Assembly: GCA_914767715.1 (NCBI GenBank)
Contig: OU612066.1
Span: forward strand, 9,865,001 to 9,929,000
Origin: Membranipora membranacea
Taxonomy: Eukaryota > Bryozoa > Gymnolaemata > Cheilostomatida > Membraniporidae
Length of the DNA stretch: 64,000 nt
Direction of reading: 5' to 3'
The notes below the pieces were generated by a model. It searched no databases. It saw only the letters and a list, made by a program, of their open reading frames with translations, and was not told the origin of the DNA. A program made the position numbers and the translations under genes. This document shows positions 13,101 through 28,100 of the stretch, piece after piece (the stretch's first letter is position 1; every line of letters begins with the position of its first letter).

Positions 13101-16100
13101 TCAATTTCAGGGATCATACATTGTACATTACTCAAAATTATTACAAAAACAGAAGAGAAACAAGCAACTTTTTCCTTGTTTCTCTTCTGTTGTTGTGACT
13201 CTTATTTACCAAAATACGAGTATCCATTCTAACCATTCTAACCATTCTAACATCTGTTGTTATAGTGTTCGGTGCCGAAAGTTATTATCCAAACAATCTT
13301 CAAGGTGACCAGAATTGTGTAACAGTATTTGATTGGTACGGTGATACAGTAGCCAACGATGATCAATGCTATGATACAGCTGCAGTGTTGTGTGAAGGAG
13401 AAGCCTTTACAGAAGGTATTACAGAATTTGTTGGTCCCACAGTCCTGACAATGTATGCTTGGCATCAGATCTAATGTGTAATACAACTATGTCTAATTCT
13501 TATTTGCTGCCTCATCTCACTGATTTGCTCAACTCAACATTGTCAAGATTATAAAGAACTATCAAAATGAGTCTAAATATCATGTTAGCATTATTGTAGT
13601 CGGTGAAAAAAAAGGTTGATGAATTTGACCAAACTAGGCAAATTATTACAAAGTTTACTTCATTATGCGATCTTGTAGATACAACTTGGGTCCTGCTCGA
13701 TGAAAGCAACGATCTTCTCGACGGGCAGATAGTAGAGTACGATATAATATATGGGTGGGGTAATGCAGCCTCCACAACATTTGATTCCATATCTGTGGGC
13801 GTAGAGTTTGCTGATGTTGATGATCAGATAATCGCTAATCGAGGTGAAGAAGCATTCCATTTGGCACTTGCTGGTGAAACACCTGCGCCAACTACTTCAA
13901 CTACCACCTCAACAACAACTTCGACTACCACGTCAACAACAACTGTCTCATATCCTGATGGCTGTTTTCCGATGGCTAACACGACAACAACCACACAGCT
14001 GGTCACTGCAGATCAAGGCCAGGACTATATACTACCAGGTGAAACTCTCACCTATGAATGCAGGCAGGATGTCTTTGAAACTCGGCCTATCTGTCCACAT
14101 ATTGAGTACTCTGATGGTTACCAGGGTATGACATCCACTTGTCTTGGAGGGAATAAATGGAGCCACCCCTATTTTTCCTGTTGTCATCCCGGCAATAGTG
14201 AGTATTTTGCTCCATCTCTCTCAGTAGTCATACCAGTGCTTCATTATTTATTGTGGTATGTCTTTGAACATCATCAGACAATTCAAGTCTTTGAAGTATA
14301 TGAGCACATCAACTCAGAATTATCACTTTGACGAGAGCCAGATAATATAGTGTGCAGCTCTGTACATTTCACCGGCTCCCTCACTCACTTTGTATTTTTC
14401 TGACCTAATTTGAGGTTATATTTTGTCAGTGCCTGATGGATACAAGGGTTGTTACCGATTCGAATACTTCACACTGACAGGCATCTACTGGAAAAATCAT
14501 GTTGATAAGGCTAGGGGCAGTTGCCAGAAACTCGGTAAATATATATTTAAGGCACTTTTGTTAAGGTATAGTAATGGCAACAACCGATTATGATGCTTTA
14601 TGTATCATTGGAAATCCCTCAACACAACAATCACAAAAAAACTTACTTATATTTACGTCACGTTATATAACACGACATGGCCATAATTAATCCTGAAGAT
14701 GCGATCTTGTTTCCGTAATAACTTTTTAACTGTTTTTCTACCTTGCCATGTCTTTTTCGTCTGCTTGACTTGATCAACAGTTGATCATATCATATCGTTT
14801 CTTATCTTACATTGTGATGCTGGGCACAAGTACTATGTTGATTTGATCTCTTTAAGGTGAACCATACACTCTAGCACTCTATGGAAATCGGGAAAACTAT
14901 TGTTTGAGCGCAGCAGATCTAGAATCCTCTTTTGTGATTGACACCGATTTTGACGAATGTATTGCCAACACAAATACTAAGGACTACCTCGGAGGCTTCT
15001 CCGCTACAACCGGCGGACAAGTATCAGTTTCTGCGCACTACTCACTATGTAAGTCTCAAAGCATCCATGAAGTTAGGATTGGGATTATCAAAGCTGTTTC
15101 TCCAGCTAATGAGCTTCAAAACAAGCCCAAAATCGACCCTCCCGGACCACCAGAGGCTGTGTTATGAGGTATTGAAAGAGCTCGCGAGATCGGAAAGCTT
15201 TTGTGTGTGGTCACATCAGGGTTTTCGACCACATTTCGACAATTTTTGTATATGGAACAGTTAAAGTGAAACCAACTTTTTTCCACCTAAAAATCTGCGG
15301 CTCTCACCTTCAACTTTTTGCTTTGGATTAATGTCTATGATGACAAAGGCTATGTTGGATTACAACTCGTTTCATCCAATTTTGATCAAATCACAAGAGT
15401 CCAAATCTCCAACCAAATAATAAAAATTGAAAACCTGACGCTTTGTGCATTTTGCACAGATGGATGTTACGAAGTAACTGGTGATGATTCTTGGATGACT
15501 GGAGCCCCTAAGCAGAAGACAAACTGGAACGAAATGAATGAGGGAGATTGTAATAGTTTCTGCCTGCGACATTACGGTCGTGATGATGTGTACACTGTAA
15601 CCACTAATGGAAACGCTTGTTACTGTCTTCCAGACATTGACCCGACAACAATTCCATGTGAGTAACCCTCTTTGGCATGATATGGTAAGAATCCTACCAG
15701 AATGATATTGACTGCCAAAATCAAAGATTAATAATATTTATATTTATATAGCTTTATCACACGGCAGCGGGTTTTGGTTTTTTGGGTGGCCTTGTATTTC
15801 TCGGTATGGTATGACAAGTTGCCTTCTGCCTTTTTAGCTCTAATCTACACCACTTTGAGCTTTGCCTTTTCTCTGTTCAATAGGCAAATAAATTAACTTT
15901 GTCATTTATCATATTCAAAATAAATATAAATAAGTTGATTGCCCTAAATATTGCAGTAATAGTGTGAAAAAATTTCTTAATACACCCATGACTATGACCA
16001 TGACCTTGACTCTTCTGAGAAATTGATGAGGCACCATACTGACTCTCGTGATCTGACTGGGCATGTAGATCACTGATAAACTAGGCTATCAATACCACAA

Positions 16101-19100
16101 AGCAGGTGTCGTAAGGCTAAGTATGCATCATGCGTGATTTGAATTTGCGCATGTGCAAGAACAATGAGTTTAGTTTGGGTTAAGGTTAAGGGATATCCCC
16201 TGCATAAACTGTCAGTCAAAATCAGCTAATAATGACAAGAGAGGATAACTATTAATAACAAATCCGCACGCTTTGGGGAGTATGTCACCAGAGTAGGTAG
16301 CCAATCAGATGGCTTCGGAATTCCGAGACTCAATTTTGCAGAGATCAGCTCATGCCCAGAGCTGAGCATGCGGAGAATGATGAGGCACACATGATGTAGA
16401 TTTGAATGTGTTTGTGTGCCTGATCAATTTCTCAGACTAGTCAAGGTCGTGGTCATAGTCATGGGTGTTTTAAATTTTTTTAACTTAGCCATGTTTCATA
16501 TTATTACTGCAATATTTAGTGCTATCAAATTATCTATATTTATTTTGAATATGATAAATGACAAAGTTAATTTATTTGCCTATGGAACAGAGAAAAAGTC
16601 AAAGCTCAAAGTGGTGTAGATTAGAGCTAAAAAGGCAGAAGACAACTAATCATACTATACTGAGAAAAACAAAGTCATCCAAAAAACCACCAAAACCAAA
16701 ACCAAAGCTAATATATATTAGCCCTGTTCACACGGCCACGGGTTTTGGTTTTTTGGTTACAAAACCAAAAAAGCCAAAACCCGTGGCCGTGTGAACAGGG
16801 CTAAATATATATACTGTATACGTAATTAGGCTTCCCAGAAGGCCTGACTGCTACTATATTGAAATTGTTCAAATGTCAACAGCATCATCCTATCCCACTA
16901 TTCTACCTTATCTGATAAGAAATATGGGGACATTCAACGGTGGCCCTAATACGGAGCCTTCCATTTATGACAAACTCCTCAATGATGATATATCGTTATG
17001 ACATAAGATGAAATATTTAATGCTCTATGATATATTGTTATATATTGTATTCGATGGTATAGCGGTATATCATATAATGTGGTGATGTGTCGGTATATGA
17101 TATACCATCATGTACCGGTATATAAAATATGATGATATATATCGATATATGATGATATAATTGTATATCATATATGATAATGTATCAGTACATGAAATTG
17201 TGTGTTTGGTAGCTATGACCCAAAAGTCTTCTGAGAAGTTAGAGTGGCCTGATTGCCAGAAACCTTGTGCTGGGAATAACAGCTATACTCAGGTCGGATG
17301 TGGAGATGCTGACTATGCTGTCATTCAGCTTACACGTGAGCTTAATCTCTGAAATAACATTATAAATATAACCAATATTATTTTACGCATCACATATATA
17401 CATAAATAATGTAATATGATACCTCAACTGTTCCTACAAAATGTCTTCAACATGTCTTCAACATATAAATTAGACTGTGTTGTTCTTTTGTCTAATTACA
17501 TCAAGTATGTGATGGGTCCATAAGCAGAATACAATATCAAATATAATTGAAACATATAAATGAAACATATATAAATATATATATATATATATATAGATAT
17601 ATATATAGTCATTTAATGTATGATATATATTGTAATATGTCTTCATGGAAGGGTTGCACTGATATGACCACCAGCAAGTTTAAAAAAAACGATTGAAGAA
17701 TGTTTCCCATCACACACCCCATTGAACCTTCCCACCAACATCCAAGTAAGAAGGATCCATAAAAGGCAAGGCCATCGGCAATCAGAATTTTTTCCTTATC
17801 TGCTATCCTATCCATTCATGAAGATGTTATTATTATCAGGTGATGCTGTACGTTACCCAGACGGATTAAACTGTTTTGATCTGTGGAACAACCATGGAAA
17901 GAGAGAAAGTGGATACTTCATGTTCCATGATGGAATCAAGTACTGCGGATTTTATGGTGTGTCCATTTTTTGTATCATATTTGACATGGTTATTCATGAT
18001 ATCATGTGTTATGTGTAAATATGGACCTGATTTAAATTCAATATTGTTATTGTATTGTAATTCCGACCTTTCTACGCATTTCCCATCCAGAATTCAATGC
18101 CCTATGATAGTGCGAAGTCAATATCTAGTGTTAAGGAACCTTGAGATTGCTTCGTACAGGGCAAGCATCAATGTTTGCACGGTGGATGTCCAAAACTAAA
18201 CTATTCGCTAATTGTCTTCAAACAATGACTTTTGTTTGGAAAATTGATTTCTGAATGTTGAGACAAATATTGACTATTGTTTTGTAATGACCAGGCTGGC
18301 CTGATTTAGCACAATGTATTGGGCAACGGAACGTGCTTTGTATCATTGTACTGATGAGTTAATTTTGGTCAGCCCGAATGCATAGCTATTGATTCTTGGA
18401 AGATTTGCGTATGTGAAAAGAGATCGAATGCCGGATAATGATTAACCAGACTAGGTGATCTATATTTTGTAACTGTATACTGCTCTGTCAGATATTCTGT
18501 AAAGGCTCCTTTCATAATGGTTTTGTACACATGCTGATTCCGTTTTATCATACTGTGTGAGCGTATGAAACAACATCAATATATGTGATATGTCAGATGT
18601 TCAAACATAGACACAGACAATATCGTGTGTTTGTTTATGCGTTTTAGTCGATTCTCCATGGCATACAGACAAAGGTCATATCCGACGTGAACTGCTTAAA
18701 TTATACCCCTCACTCAAGAATTCTCCCCGTAGCCATATGCCCTCGTAATTTTAATGTCCGATTCACATCAATAATTATTGTATATATGTTACAGATGGGA
18801 CATATTGTCAGGAAGGTTGGCTTGGATTCAATGGAAACTGCTATAAAGAAGTAGAGGGCTACACCACAGACGATTTTGATGAAGCTGAGATGAAATGTGC
18901 CGATGAGTATGATGCGACAATGTTGTCTATGCTTATAGATAGTCATGGCTATGTGGAATACTGGGATCAGAAAATATTTTTCATCCTAGCTGAAGGTATC
19001 AATGTTTACAAATCGCTGTTCTAAACAATTTTATTAAGCGTTATATAAATAGACTTTATTATCATTATTATTATTATTGTTTATGAAACTAACGCTTCAA

Positions 19101-22100
19101 CATTAGGTGTTATCTTTATTATACATTAACTACTGGAGAAATGGAAAGCTTGATTAATACTTGCAGTGTCTAAACCAACCCACCCCATGTTGTCTTTATT
19201 TCAATATTGACACATTTTGCCTGGTAACTTCTTTTTTGCCCTTGCGCTCATGTTTATGCGCTTTTCAAGGTCACTTGATTAGTTTAAGTTTACATGTGGA
19301 ATTCTGTTACAGAGCATGAGGCCACAAACAACACACACTACTGGTTGGGGGGTTACGATCCTCGCGGTGGTAGTACGTTTGTCGGCACATCAGGAAATCA
19401 GAACTTCATGTGGAATGATGGAACCTTGATGTACTATCTCCCAAAGGATGGTGTACTATACGGGAATTGTCTATACGCCCTCTTTAAATATACGGACAGC
19501 ATACAGTATGGCAACACTCCATGTTCTGGGGTAACGGCAAAGAGAGTTATATGTCAGCGCCCTGCAGGTATGAATCCAATTATTAGTGTTAGTGTTAGTA
19601 TTTGTATTTGTATTTGTATTTGTGTTTGTGTTTGTGTTTGTGTTTGTGTTTGAGTTTGTGTTTGTGTTTGTATTTGTATTTCTATTAGACTAAGAACCTT
19701 CTCACTTTCACTGATTTATATACAAGTAAAATCATATGTACTTTACTTTTTTGTCGACATTTGGTCTTTGTTAAAAAAAAATTATATCAATTTCAATGTA
19801 CAGAAACCGTTATTTTCAGTCTGTGAAATTTAAAATGTTCATATATGCACATTTCTGTCCAGATAGAGGAAGCTCTACAAACTCATCAGATTGTTGGAGC
19901 ACCAAAGAGCCAGGGGGTCTTTCAATTAAAAAAGCCAAAATCACTATCTGATGTCACAGGCACTAAACTAAATGAGTGAGCGAGACCTGCTAGGAACGAA
20001 GAAATCTAACTGAGAGACCACGTGAACAACAATTTTGAGCAATGAGATAGTGATAATTTGGTTTTGATAGTTCCCTCATTCTAATTGAAAGACCCCCTCG
20101 TATAGTCTGAGCCACCCAGGCTCTTGTCCCCGCCCACTGCCCCCCTCCCCGGTATGATATTCAGGATATGCTCTGAATCACATTATTTTACTTATATTGT
20201 AGATGTGAGGAATAATGTAAGATCATATGGATGCTGGGGTAAGAGAAGCATGTATCAGGCTGTGAATAGTTATACTATGGTGAATCAAGAGGGTAACCAC
20301 CACAACACCAGTGGCCAGTATATCTCTTTGAGGAAAGACGCTCGTCAGAACTGCAAGCAAGCCATGGATGATATAGTCGGGTAGGTGTCTTGCCGCTGTG
20401 TAATGCTAGAGCCACGTATTGTCAATTGCGAATCATTGAGGGCGCTCTGTTGTATGGCTCTATTTTACAAGATCTTGTGTGATCTCCTGGATGATTATTG
20501 ATAGGCACTATGTATATGCTATGCAATTTTTCTGAAAATTCCAATATGGTTGCCAGGATTTTGAAGTAGCTAAAATTTTTGCTTTCACCTGTTTGGCTTT
20601 TACTTTGATTCCTCAGAGCACCGACTGTCTGGGGTATCAGTGAGAAGGAATGTTATGGTAACTCCTCATCTGGAGCTGTCTACATGACCGGTAAAATGAG
20701 TACAGATTGTCAGCCAGACGAAGGAAGCAGTACTTCTATCAGTGCATTCGAGTCTGGTGATGTGCCTAAAGGTAGGAATATTAATATATTACGTCATGCT
20801 CTGTGTAAAATGTAACACATGCACAATTAAGCTATGGGAGTCCATGATTTCAAACCCCGTAGAAATAGAAATTAAACTTCCTCCAAAGTAGAAAAAAGAA
20901 ACCTCCTCACAGACAATAACAAAACTGATTTGTGTGATCTAGAGCCTCCCAGAAATAGAAATTTTACCTCCTCTATAGCAGGAAAAAACTTCCTAATAGT
21001 TGAAATATAGCAACAGTAAATTTTGATTTTTGCAGATTTGATAATATGAGCTTTCAGTTTTAAAGTTTAAAGTAGCAGACAACGACAAAAGGTATACTCA
21101 TATTTAGTGGTGCCACGGTTGAACGCTACTTTAAGTATTGATAGCCAAGCATTCTAACCTCTCATCGTGCTATACTTTTTATCGACAGGTTACATTGGAT
21201 GCTACTCTATCACAGCTGAAGGTGACTTTAAGTTTACTGATGCCGAGATGACCATCACTGCTTGTAGAGAGATCTGTTACGGACAGCATACAACCCTGCA
21301 TGGTTACCTCTACGCTGCTGTCAAAGATACTGAATGTCACTGCTTCACTGATTTCTTCGCTACTAGTAAGTAGATCGGTGTCTTAATGTCAGCAGTCTTT
21401 GCCACACAAAAACAATATGAATATGATGCAGTAACTTATATATGTTACTTATCTTAGTTCAATATCTCAGGCATTACCTGGGTCCTTGTGTTGGTATCAA
21501 ATTCTCGATGTAACGTGGTTGATTACAAAATGTTTATACCAGCAATTTGGGCAACAATTGAGCACTTGAATAAGCCAACCACAATTTTGCCGCCCATGCT
21601 TTGGGATTCGGCGTGTGATATGAATACCTGATTTCAATCAACTATATATACGGTCAAACCAAAATAAGTTATATGCGACTAGCTCTCCACTTTTGACAAT
21701 GGTCAGAAGCTCTCTAAAACAGCAGAATTGATTTCTTATTGTTTTTACTCTAGATAACGGCGCAACCAGAAGTAAGATGTCTGCCTGTGATGCATTTTGT
21801 CCTGGTAACCCAAAGCAGAGGTGTGGAAACTCTGGTGGGACTGCCTATATGGTCTATTCCGCTGGTAGGTATCTTTGTCTAATAATACATCATCTGTCAT
21901 CCCTTGCCTCGGTAGTCTGAGGTCTGCTAGCTATGTACTCTCAGATGGATTATGAGTCCAGTCCAAGATCGGCTTACTTTGTCGCAATGAGGGCAGTTGT
22001 GGAGTGGAACATTTGTAGGGGTACACGATCACTGACCAGCCTTTTTGGCCGCTCTCTTGTAATTTATTTTTTGTCTCTTTTAATGATTTTACTGTATTTG

Positions 22101-25100
22101 AGATGGTAGCAGAGATGGTGATTGATTTAAACCTGTAGTGATCCTTGTGACAAAAGCACAGCTTTACTCATTACCCACCTGATTTATGATATAAGCCAAG
22201 CATCCATGCTTTACCTGCATTAAAATCATGATGCAATCTGTGTTAGCTTTTCATCACATCCATGGTTTTGTGACCCCGGTACCCATTATTCTCTTTTAGT
22301 GAAGTACTACCCATTTATACGCAGCTGCATAGGAGCAACTTTCCAGAATCTTCCTCACAATGCCATCTACCGATACCAGCCCGATCACTTCTGGTATTGG
22401 CCTTCTGCATCTAACTATGATGGCAATCATCTGAGAACTACTTGTACAGGTAATTCTGGTTTAATCTTATAGTGTAGGGGATATATGTTGTCTAGTTACA
22501 TTACACTCACTACTATAAACATCTAGCTTTAACCCCTGCTTTAATTGTGATGAAACGGCTGAGGTACATATTATCAGTGAATAAGATTCTTTACCATAAG
22601 TCCATGTATCCTCTTTTCTACAGAGAGTGCGATGAAATATAGCTCAGAATGTCCTGATAAGACGTGGTACTTCGCCTATGATCATTGCGTCAAAGTAACA
22701 AGTAATACATACCAAAGAGCTAACGCACAGACACTGTGTCGAAGGCTAGGTGGTGACCTATATAGGCCAGAGAGTACACTAGATCTGTATAACGTCAAAA
22801 CCCTTATAGATCCCGTCTGGACTATCAGGCAGTAAGTACATTTAATATATATTGTATATCATATTTATCATATTATATTTATATTTATATGCGTTAATGG
22901 GTTGTAGACAGTTACATGTTGTCCTATCCTTTAATTTGTAAATATGGTCTCATTGCATAAATCAATATATTTTAAGTTTTTGTGTTATAATTCATTCATC
23001 CGGGAATATGTAGACCCTGTTCATAGAAAACCTGAATTCCAGCAGTGAAATTATCATCAATTAATGCATTTCAAGTTCATAGAGAAACTCCATTCACACT
23101 GGTTCTATTGCAGAATTGATAGAAAAAAGTATCTATTTTTCAATACAAATATGCCATATCATGTTGGTGAATATTTCAGCGATGAGGTGTATGGAATGGG
23201 AGCAGCCCACGCCACATACAGCGACTCCGAAATATTATGGGCAGATGGCGCATGGTCCCCTAATCTCGATAAGCCTATCTTTGATAAATATAACCAAGGA
23301 TACGATGAGATGTATTCCGGATGGACTCATCCTTACAATATGGGATGGAACAGTGCTGGTATCAGACAATACTACTCTCCTACCATGTTCAACTATTACT
23401 CTACACACTGGCACATGACTGTATGCTCTGTCCAAAAGCCAGGTAAGACAAGTCTTGCGACTCACAACAGAAATTTACAGTTAATAACAGATTTAGTTGT
23501 ATTTCACTGTTGAAATACCCTGGGGTATTATATAAAACAGTTGGCAAGCTCTGGTAAAAAAAAAGATCTCATTGAACTACTAAGCACCATCGTGGAAAAG
23601 TGATTTTCTGCGTTGTTCAGTATTCGCCTTGACTATAATGCCTAATTTAATTGGGTGGCTTGATGCTGCTGGGGACAGCTAGGAAGTGGTTGTACTAAGA
23701 GAAGGCCTTGAAACTGCACTTGACTCATGTTTATTAGCTGAAGACCTGTGTGTTGTGCAGTGGTATGCGCACTGCTGTATTTTGTAACTGTAAAATTCGT
23801 TCACGTTCACGATTAGTAAAATGAGTTTTTTTTTCGGAACACAGATAGGAGTTTCTATGTGGGATGTGTGGATGAGACAGCTATGCAGTATTCTACAGCA
23901 CAGGCTCCCGTTTACCAGGAGGAATACATGCATGTGACCAAATGTGTGCAGCATTGCTGGACTGCTGGCGTACAGTATGCTCAGGTAAAGAGATAATCCA
24001 CAACCTTCTGGTGATAGATTTTCTTGTTGATAAAAATCATTTTATATCAATTTTTCAGTAAGGAGCTACTCTTCCTATTAAAAAAATTCACGTTCATTTA
24101 TAGTCTCGTTACCCTGTGATGTCTTGTGAGAAACCTTGATGTCCTTGGTTTTTTTCCTGTATCAGTAAGGGTCTACAGACTGTATACTGATGTGGCACAG
24201 GGGCATTTGAGGTCGAATGCCCTTCTTAACACCACTGTAATCCGCTGGAAATCGAACACAGGACTTCTTGATTGAAAGATCTATGCCCTAACCCATAGCA
24301 CCGCGGTCACTCCCTCTGCTGTTCATGATAATTGATTTGCTTATTGAACGTACTATAAAAATGTTTACAACTTTGTACGATTGTGGCTCTGTGTGATATC
24401 GTTGACAGTTGACTGGAGAGTATTGTCGCTGTGTTGACGTCATCAGCGGTATGGCAATGTTGGACCGTTTTGATAGCTGTGGTGATTCCTGCCCAGGGAT
24501 GCACCTGCAGGACTGCGGCAAAGTAGCTGATAATACATCCGCTGTCTACAATACAAGTATGATCATGTGCAGATGAGTTTTAATTTGTAACCTCAGACTC
24601 AATGTATTAAGTATAAGTCTAAGGCATAGTCTAAGTCTACGATAGTTGAAGGTCAGCTTGACTAAAGCTTATCTGGCAGGCATGCAAGATAACTTGGATC
24701 CATTGTTTTGTTAACGTTAACGCTTGAACTCATTATGACTTAGTGAAATAAGATGTAGTCAGTTTAGATTTAGGTGTCAACTACAGACTTAATATACTAT
24801 ATTAAGTCTATGGCGCCAACACATAGCAACTCATGAAGAGTGCTCATGAAGAGTCAGGCCTGTGTATTTGTGCCATTTACAGGTCATGTCATTGTCATGT
24901 TTCAAGACGTCATACTTCATATATGAATGAACCAATTATACCATCTTCACTACTATGTCCCATGATTTAGACGTAGCTAATCCTCTGGATATTCTCCGTT
25001 GCAGTGAATATGGTGCCACCCAGAAACTGTGAGGAGTACTTTGACTCAGGTAAGAGAGAGCCAGGCATGTATCTTGTAGACCCAGATGGCTTTTATGGTG

Positions 25101-28100
25101 AAACGGAACCATTTTCTACACACTGCAACTTTGGAGGTGAGCATTAAATGAACATTCAACTCTGAAGGATATGTTGCCATAACTGCTTGATAAGTGGCAA
25201 TTACAAAGTCATGATTTCAACGTGTTTTTTCACCATGTTGATTGAATTTATTCATTGAAAAACTAAGATCAGTGCTCCAGTTTTCTATTCTGAATTGAGG
25301 TCAATCCCCACAGTTCTGGCTTCTTAATCAAACAGACCATAATTGATTGCTCTTAAGTCTGCACTATTGATCTTTTCTATAATCGTTTTCACCTTTTGGA
25401 AGCTGGCCTAATATGTGGTAAACAAATTCAAACGTCGAGGTAATTGGTGGAATGCTCCCTGTGTTTACAGAACATTTATCGATTAGATAATTGATTTGTG
25501 TCATCTTTTTTTAGATGATTCTGCTGATTGTGACTTTGCGAATGGATGGATGTCATGGAAAGGCCGCTGTTATTTCTTTTCAATGGATAAGAAGAACTTT
25601 GAAGATGCTGCTGTTGATTGCGAGAGGAACAACTCCTTACTTGTTTCCCCATCTCATGGTAGCCAAGAAAATATGTTCATAGAAAAGTCGATACGAGGTT
25701 AGATGATTAATCCATGTTACTATTTAGTACATTTGAGCATACCAAACACTCAGGAACTTGAAAAATGGAGTGCCTCATTTGGGTAACAGTGTGTACAGGG
25801 TGTTTAGTCTTTTCTTTGGGCCACCTGTCTAACACGGCAGTTTGTTGAGAGCTAAAAGCGAAATAGTGTTATCAAGTTCATGTTGTCTGAGAATTCTGCC
25901 TGATACTGGCATACCTGTAGTGCGAATACTCCACAGCCAAGAGCTGACTAAACTATGGCAATCTTTCGATTTGCGCCCGCCATCTTCGATGCGAGTTCTC
26001 AAATTTGACTGAGTGACTTTGTGAACGAATGTTGGAGCTCCAGCAGATGAACCAGTCCAAGTCTCCTTATTTGGTAGGGAGGCTCCCAGTTTTAAGGGTT
26101 TTTTTCACCTCCTCCCTATCTCCCTTATCCTCCCTGTTTTAACTTCCTTCACCCAGAAAATTTTTCAAAGTTCTCTTTACAAGGGAAACTATTTTTTCCT
26201 ACCTCCATAGTACTTAAACCTATGTATATGCATTACCATTTCTGTTTGTATACAGCTATTCAATATCTTTACCTGGCCTAACACTTTTGTTAGGGCCGTC
26301 TCTCCTATTTCGGGAGTTTGTCCGCCGGAGACATCCTGATTTCTGGGTCTGCCAACTTGTCATGTATGCTTGACATGAGAATATGTTGTACTTATTGTAT
26401 TTATTTGAAGTGGTCATCATAAGAAGTTTTCAGAGTTACTGTAAATATATCCTTTATTTCTATAGGAAGCTCAGCATTGCTAGGAGAAGATTTCATCTAT
26501 ATTGGAATGTATCAAATTGATGCTGATGTATTTCCAAATTCTGTTGCCTATGCTTACCTGGACGGCGGAGGGTTCAATGCGGGTCACAACTATGACAGTC
26601 ATTGGTGGCTTCAGGGTTACCCGGCATGTTATGCATGGAAGGTATCAACGGCTAAGATCACTCCAATAGAGTGTAGCACTGAAAGAGCTTATATCTGCAG
26701 GAAAGACCCTCCAAGTATGTTATGTAATGAATATAGTGTTTCAAATGATTGTATTCACATTACATGCAACCTCCAACAGCTTTTCAAAAGCAAACTATAG
26801 TATGCTAATGTTGCAGCACTGCACAATGTCTCGCAAAGAATTATTTTATGGGCTCCGGTACAGCGAGGATTAGCAGTTAACCGCTATGCCACAATGAGCT
26901 TCTCACCATCCTAGTCCATTACCTTAACCTGTGTCTTCTATTGAACGTTTTTTTTTTGTAATTGCAGCGGAGAGACGCTGTACAACCCCGCCCCCAGTTC
27001 ACTCAGGCTATAATCTCACTTATCACAGAATGAGTACTGGATTGTGTAGAATTATATGTCAAGGTCAAGATTTCTCATATGCTGCTGTCAACCATGAGAC
27101 TTGCTCATGCTACGATGAACAGGTATATTATTACTATTCTTATTATTATTATGCGTTTTTATTGAGGTTTTCATATATATATATATAAGCATGTTATAAA
27201 CAAAAAAATATAATGTTTGACCTATGTCATGTATATTTGTGTATATTTGTAGTATATTTATCACGTAGCCATATTGTTTGAAGCTGTGTAAATATTCAAG
27301 GAACATACTGGAGGTTCTATCCTTATCCTGCCACCTGTCAGCACTCAATACAAATCGTTCAGTGACTTTGCTTGACGCATAGTGTTTGAAGAGTCTACTT
27401 TACGGAGCCAACAATCATGGTGAACGGTTCCATTGGGTTTTTGAAACCCCAATTATCTAAATCATATACATTAGAAAAAGTACACTTATTCACATTTCTA
27501 ATTTGGTTTATCAAACACCCAAGCAGGGCACCGGCACCACTAATATGTGTTGGTTTTTGCTTAGGATGTTGAGAATCTGCCTGCTTTAGACTATACAGAG
27601 TGTGACATCGGCTGTCCGACAGTCAAATATCAGAAGTGCGGAGGATCTGGTGGTCAGGTGTTTCTCACATACTCAGGTGAGTACAATTTATTAGCCCAAG
27701 TTAAATTTAGCTTGATTTCAGGTATTTCAGGTGTTTCCAAAGTTGAGCTAGCTAAAGTGTGGGCTTATAGAAAGTAAAAAGAGTGAGTGAATATAAGCTT
27801 GTGATTTATTTCAAGCAATTGGGAAACTGCTTTTCCTTCTTTGAGTGCTTTACTCAATGGTTTATGTTTGTTTTCACAGAGAATGTCTTGTTTTGCTTTG
27901 TATTTGATTGGCCTATTATAGGCATAGGATGCACACAGAGTGTAATACTCTGTGTGCATCCTATGCTGTGGTGGTTTTGTAATTCGTAGTTGTAATCATA
28001 CTACCCATAACTACCCATGACATTTGATTTGTTCTTCCTGCATAGGAATGGTGTGCCCGGCTGGATTCACACTTCTCAGTGATGATAAGTGTTACAAAGC

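Noticed and set aside
13600-13640. An apparent frameshift in a run of eight A bases near the start of exon 9
   Set aside because: If the acceptor at 13599 were used, the phase-1 frame would hit a stop after the A run. A better phase-compatible acceptor (CTTGTAG, exon from 13679) avoids the problem, so no frameshift is needed.
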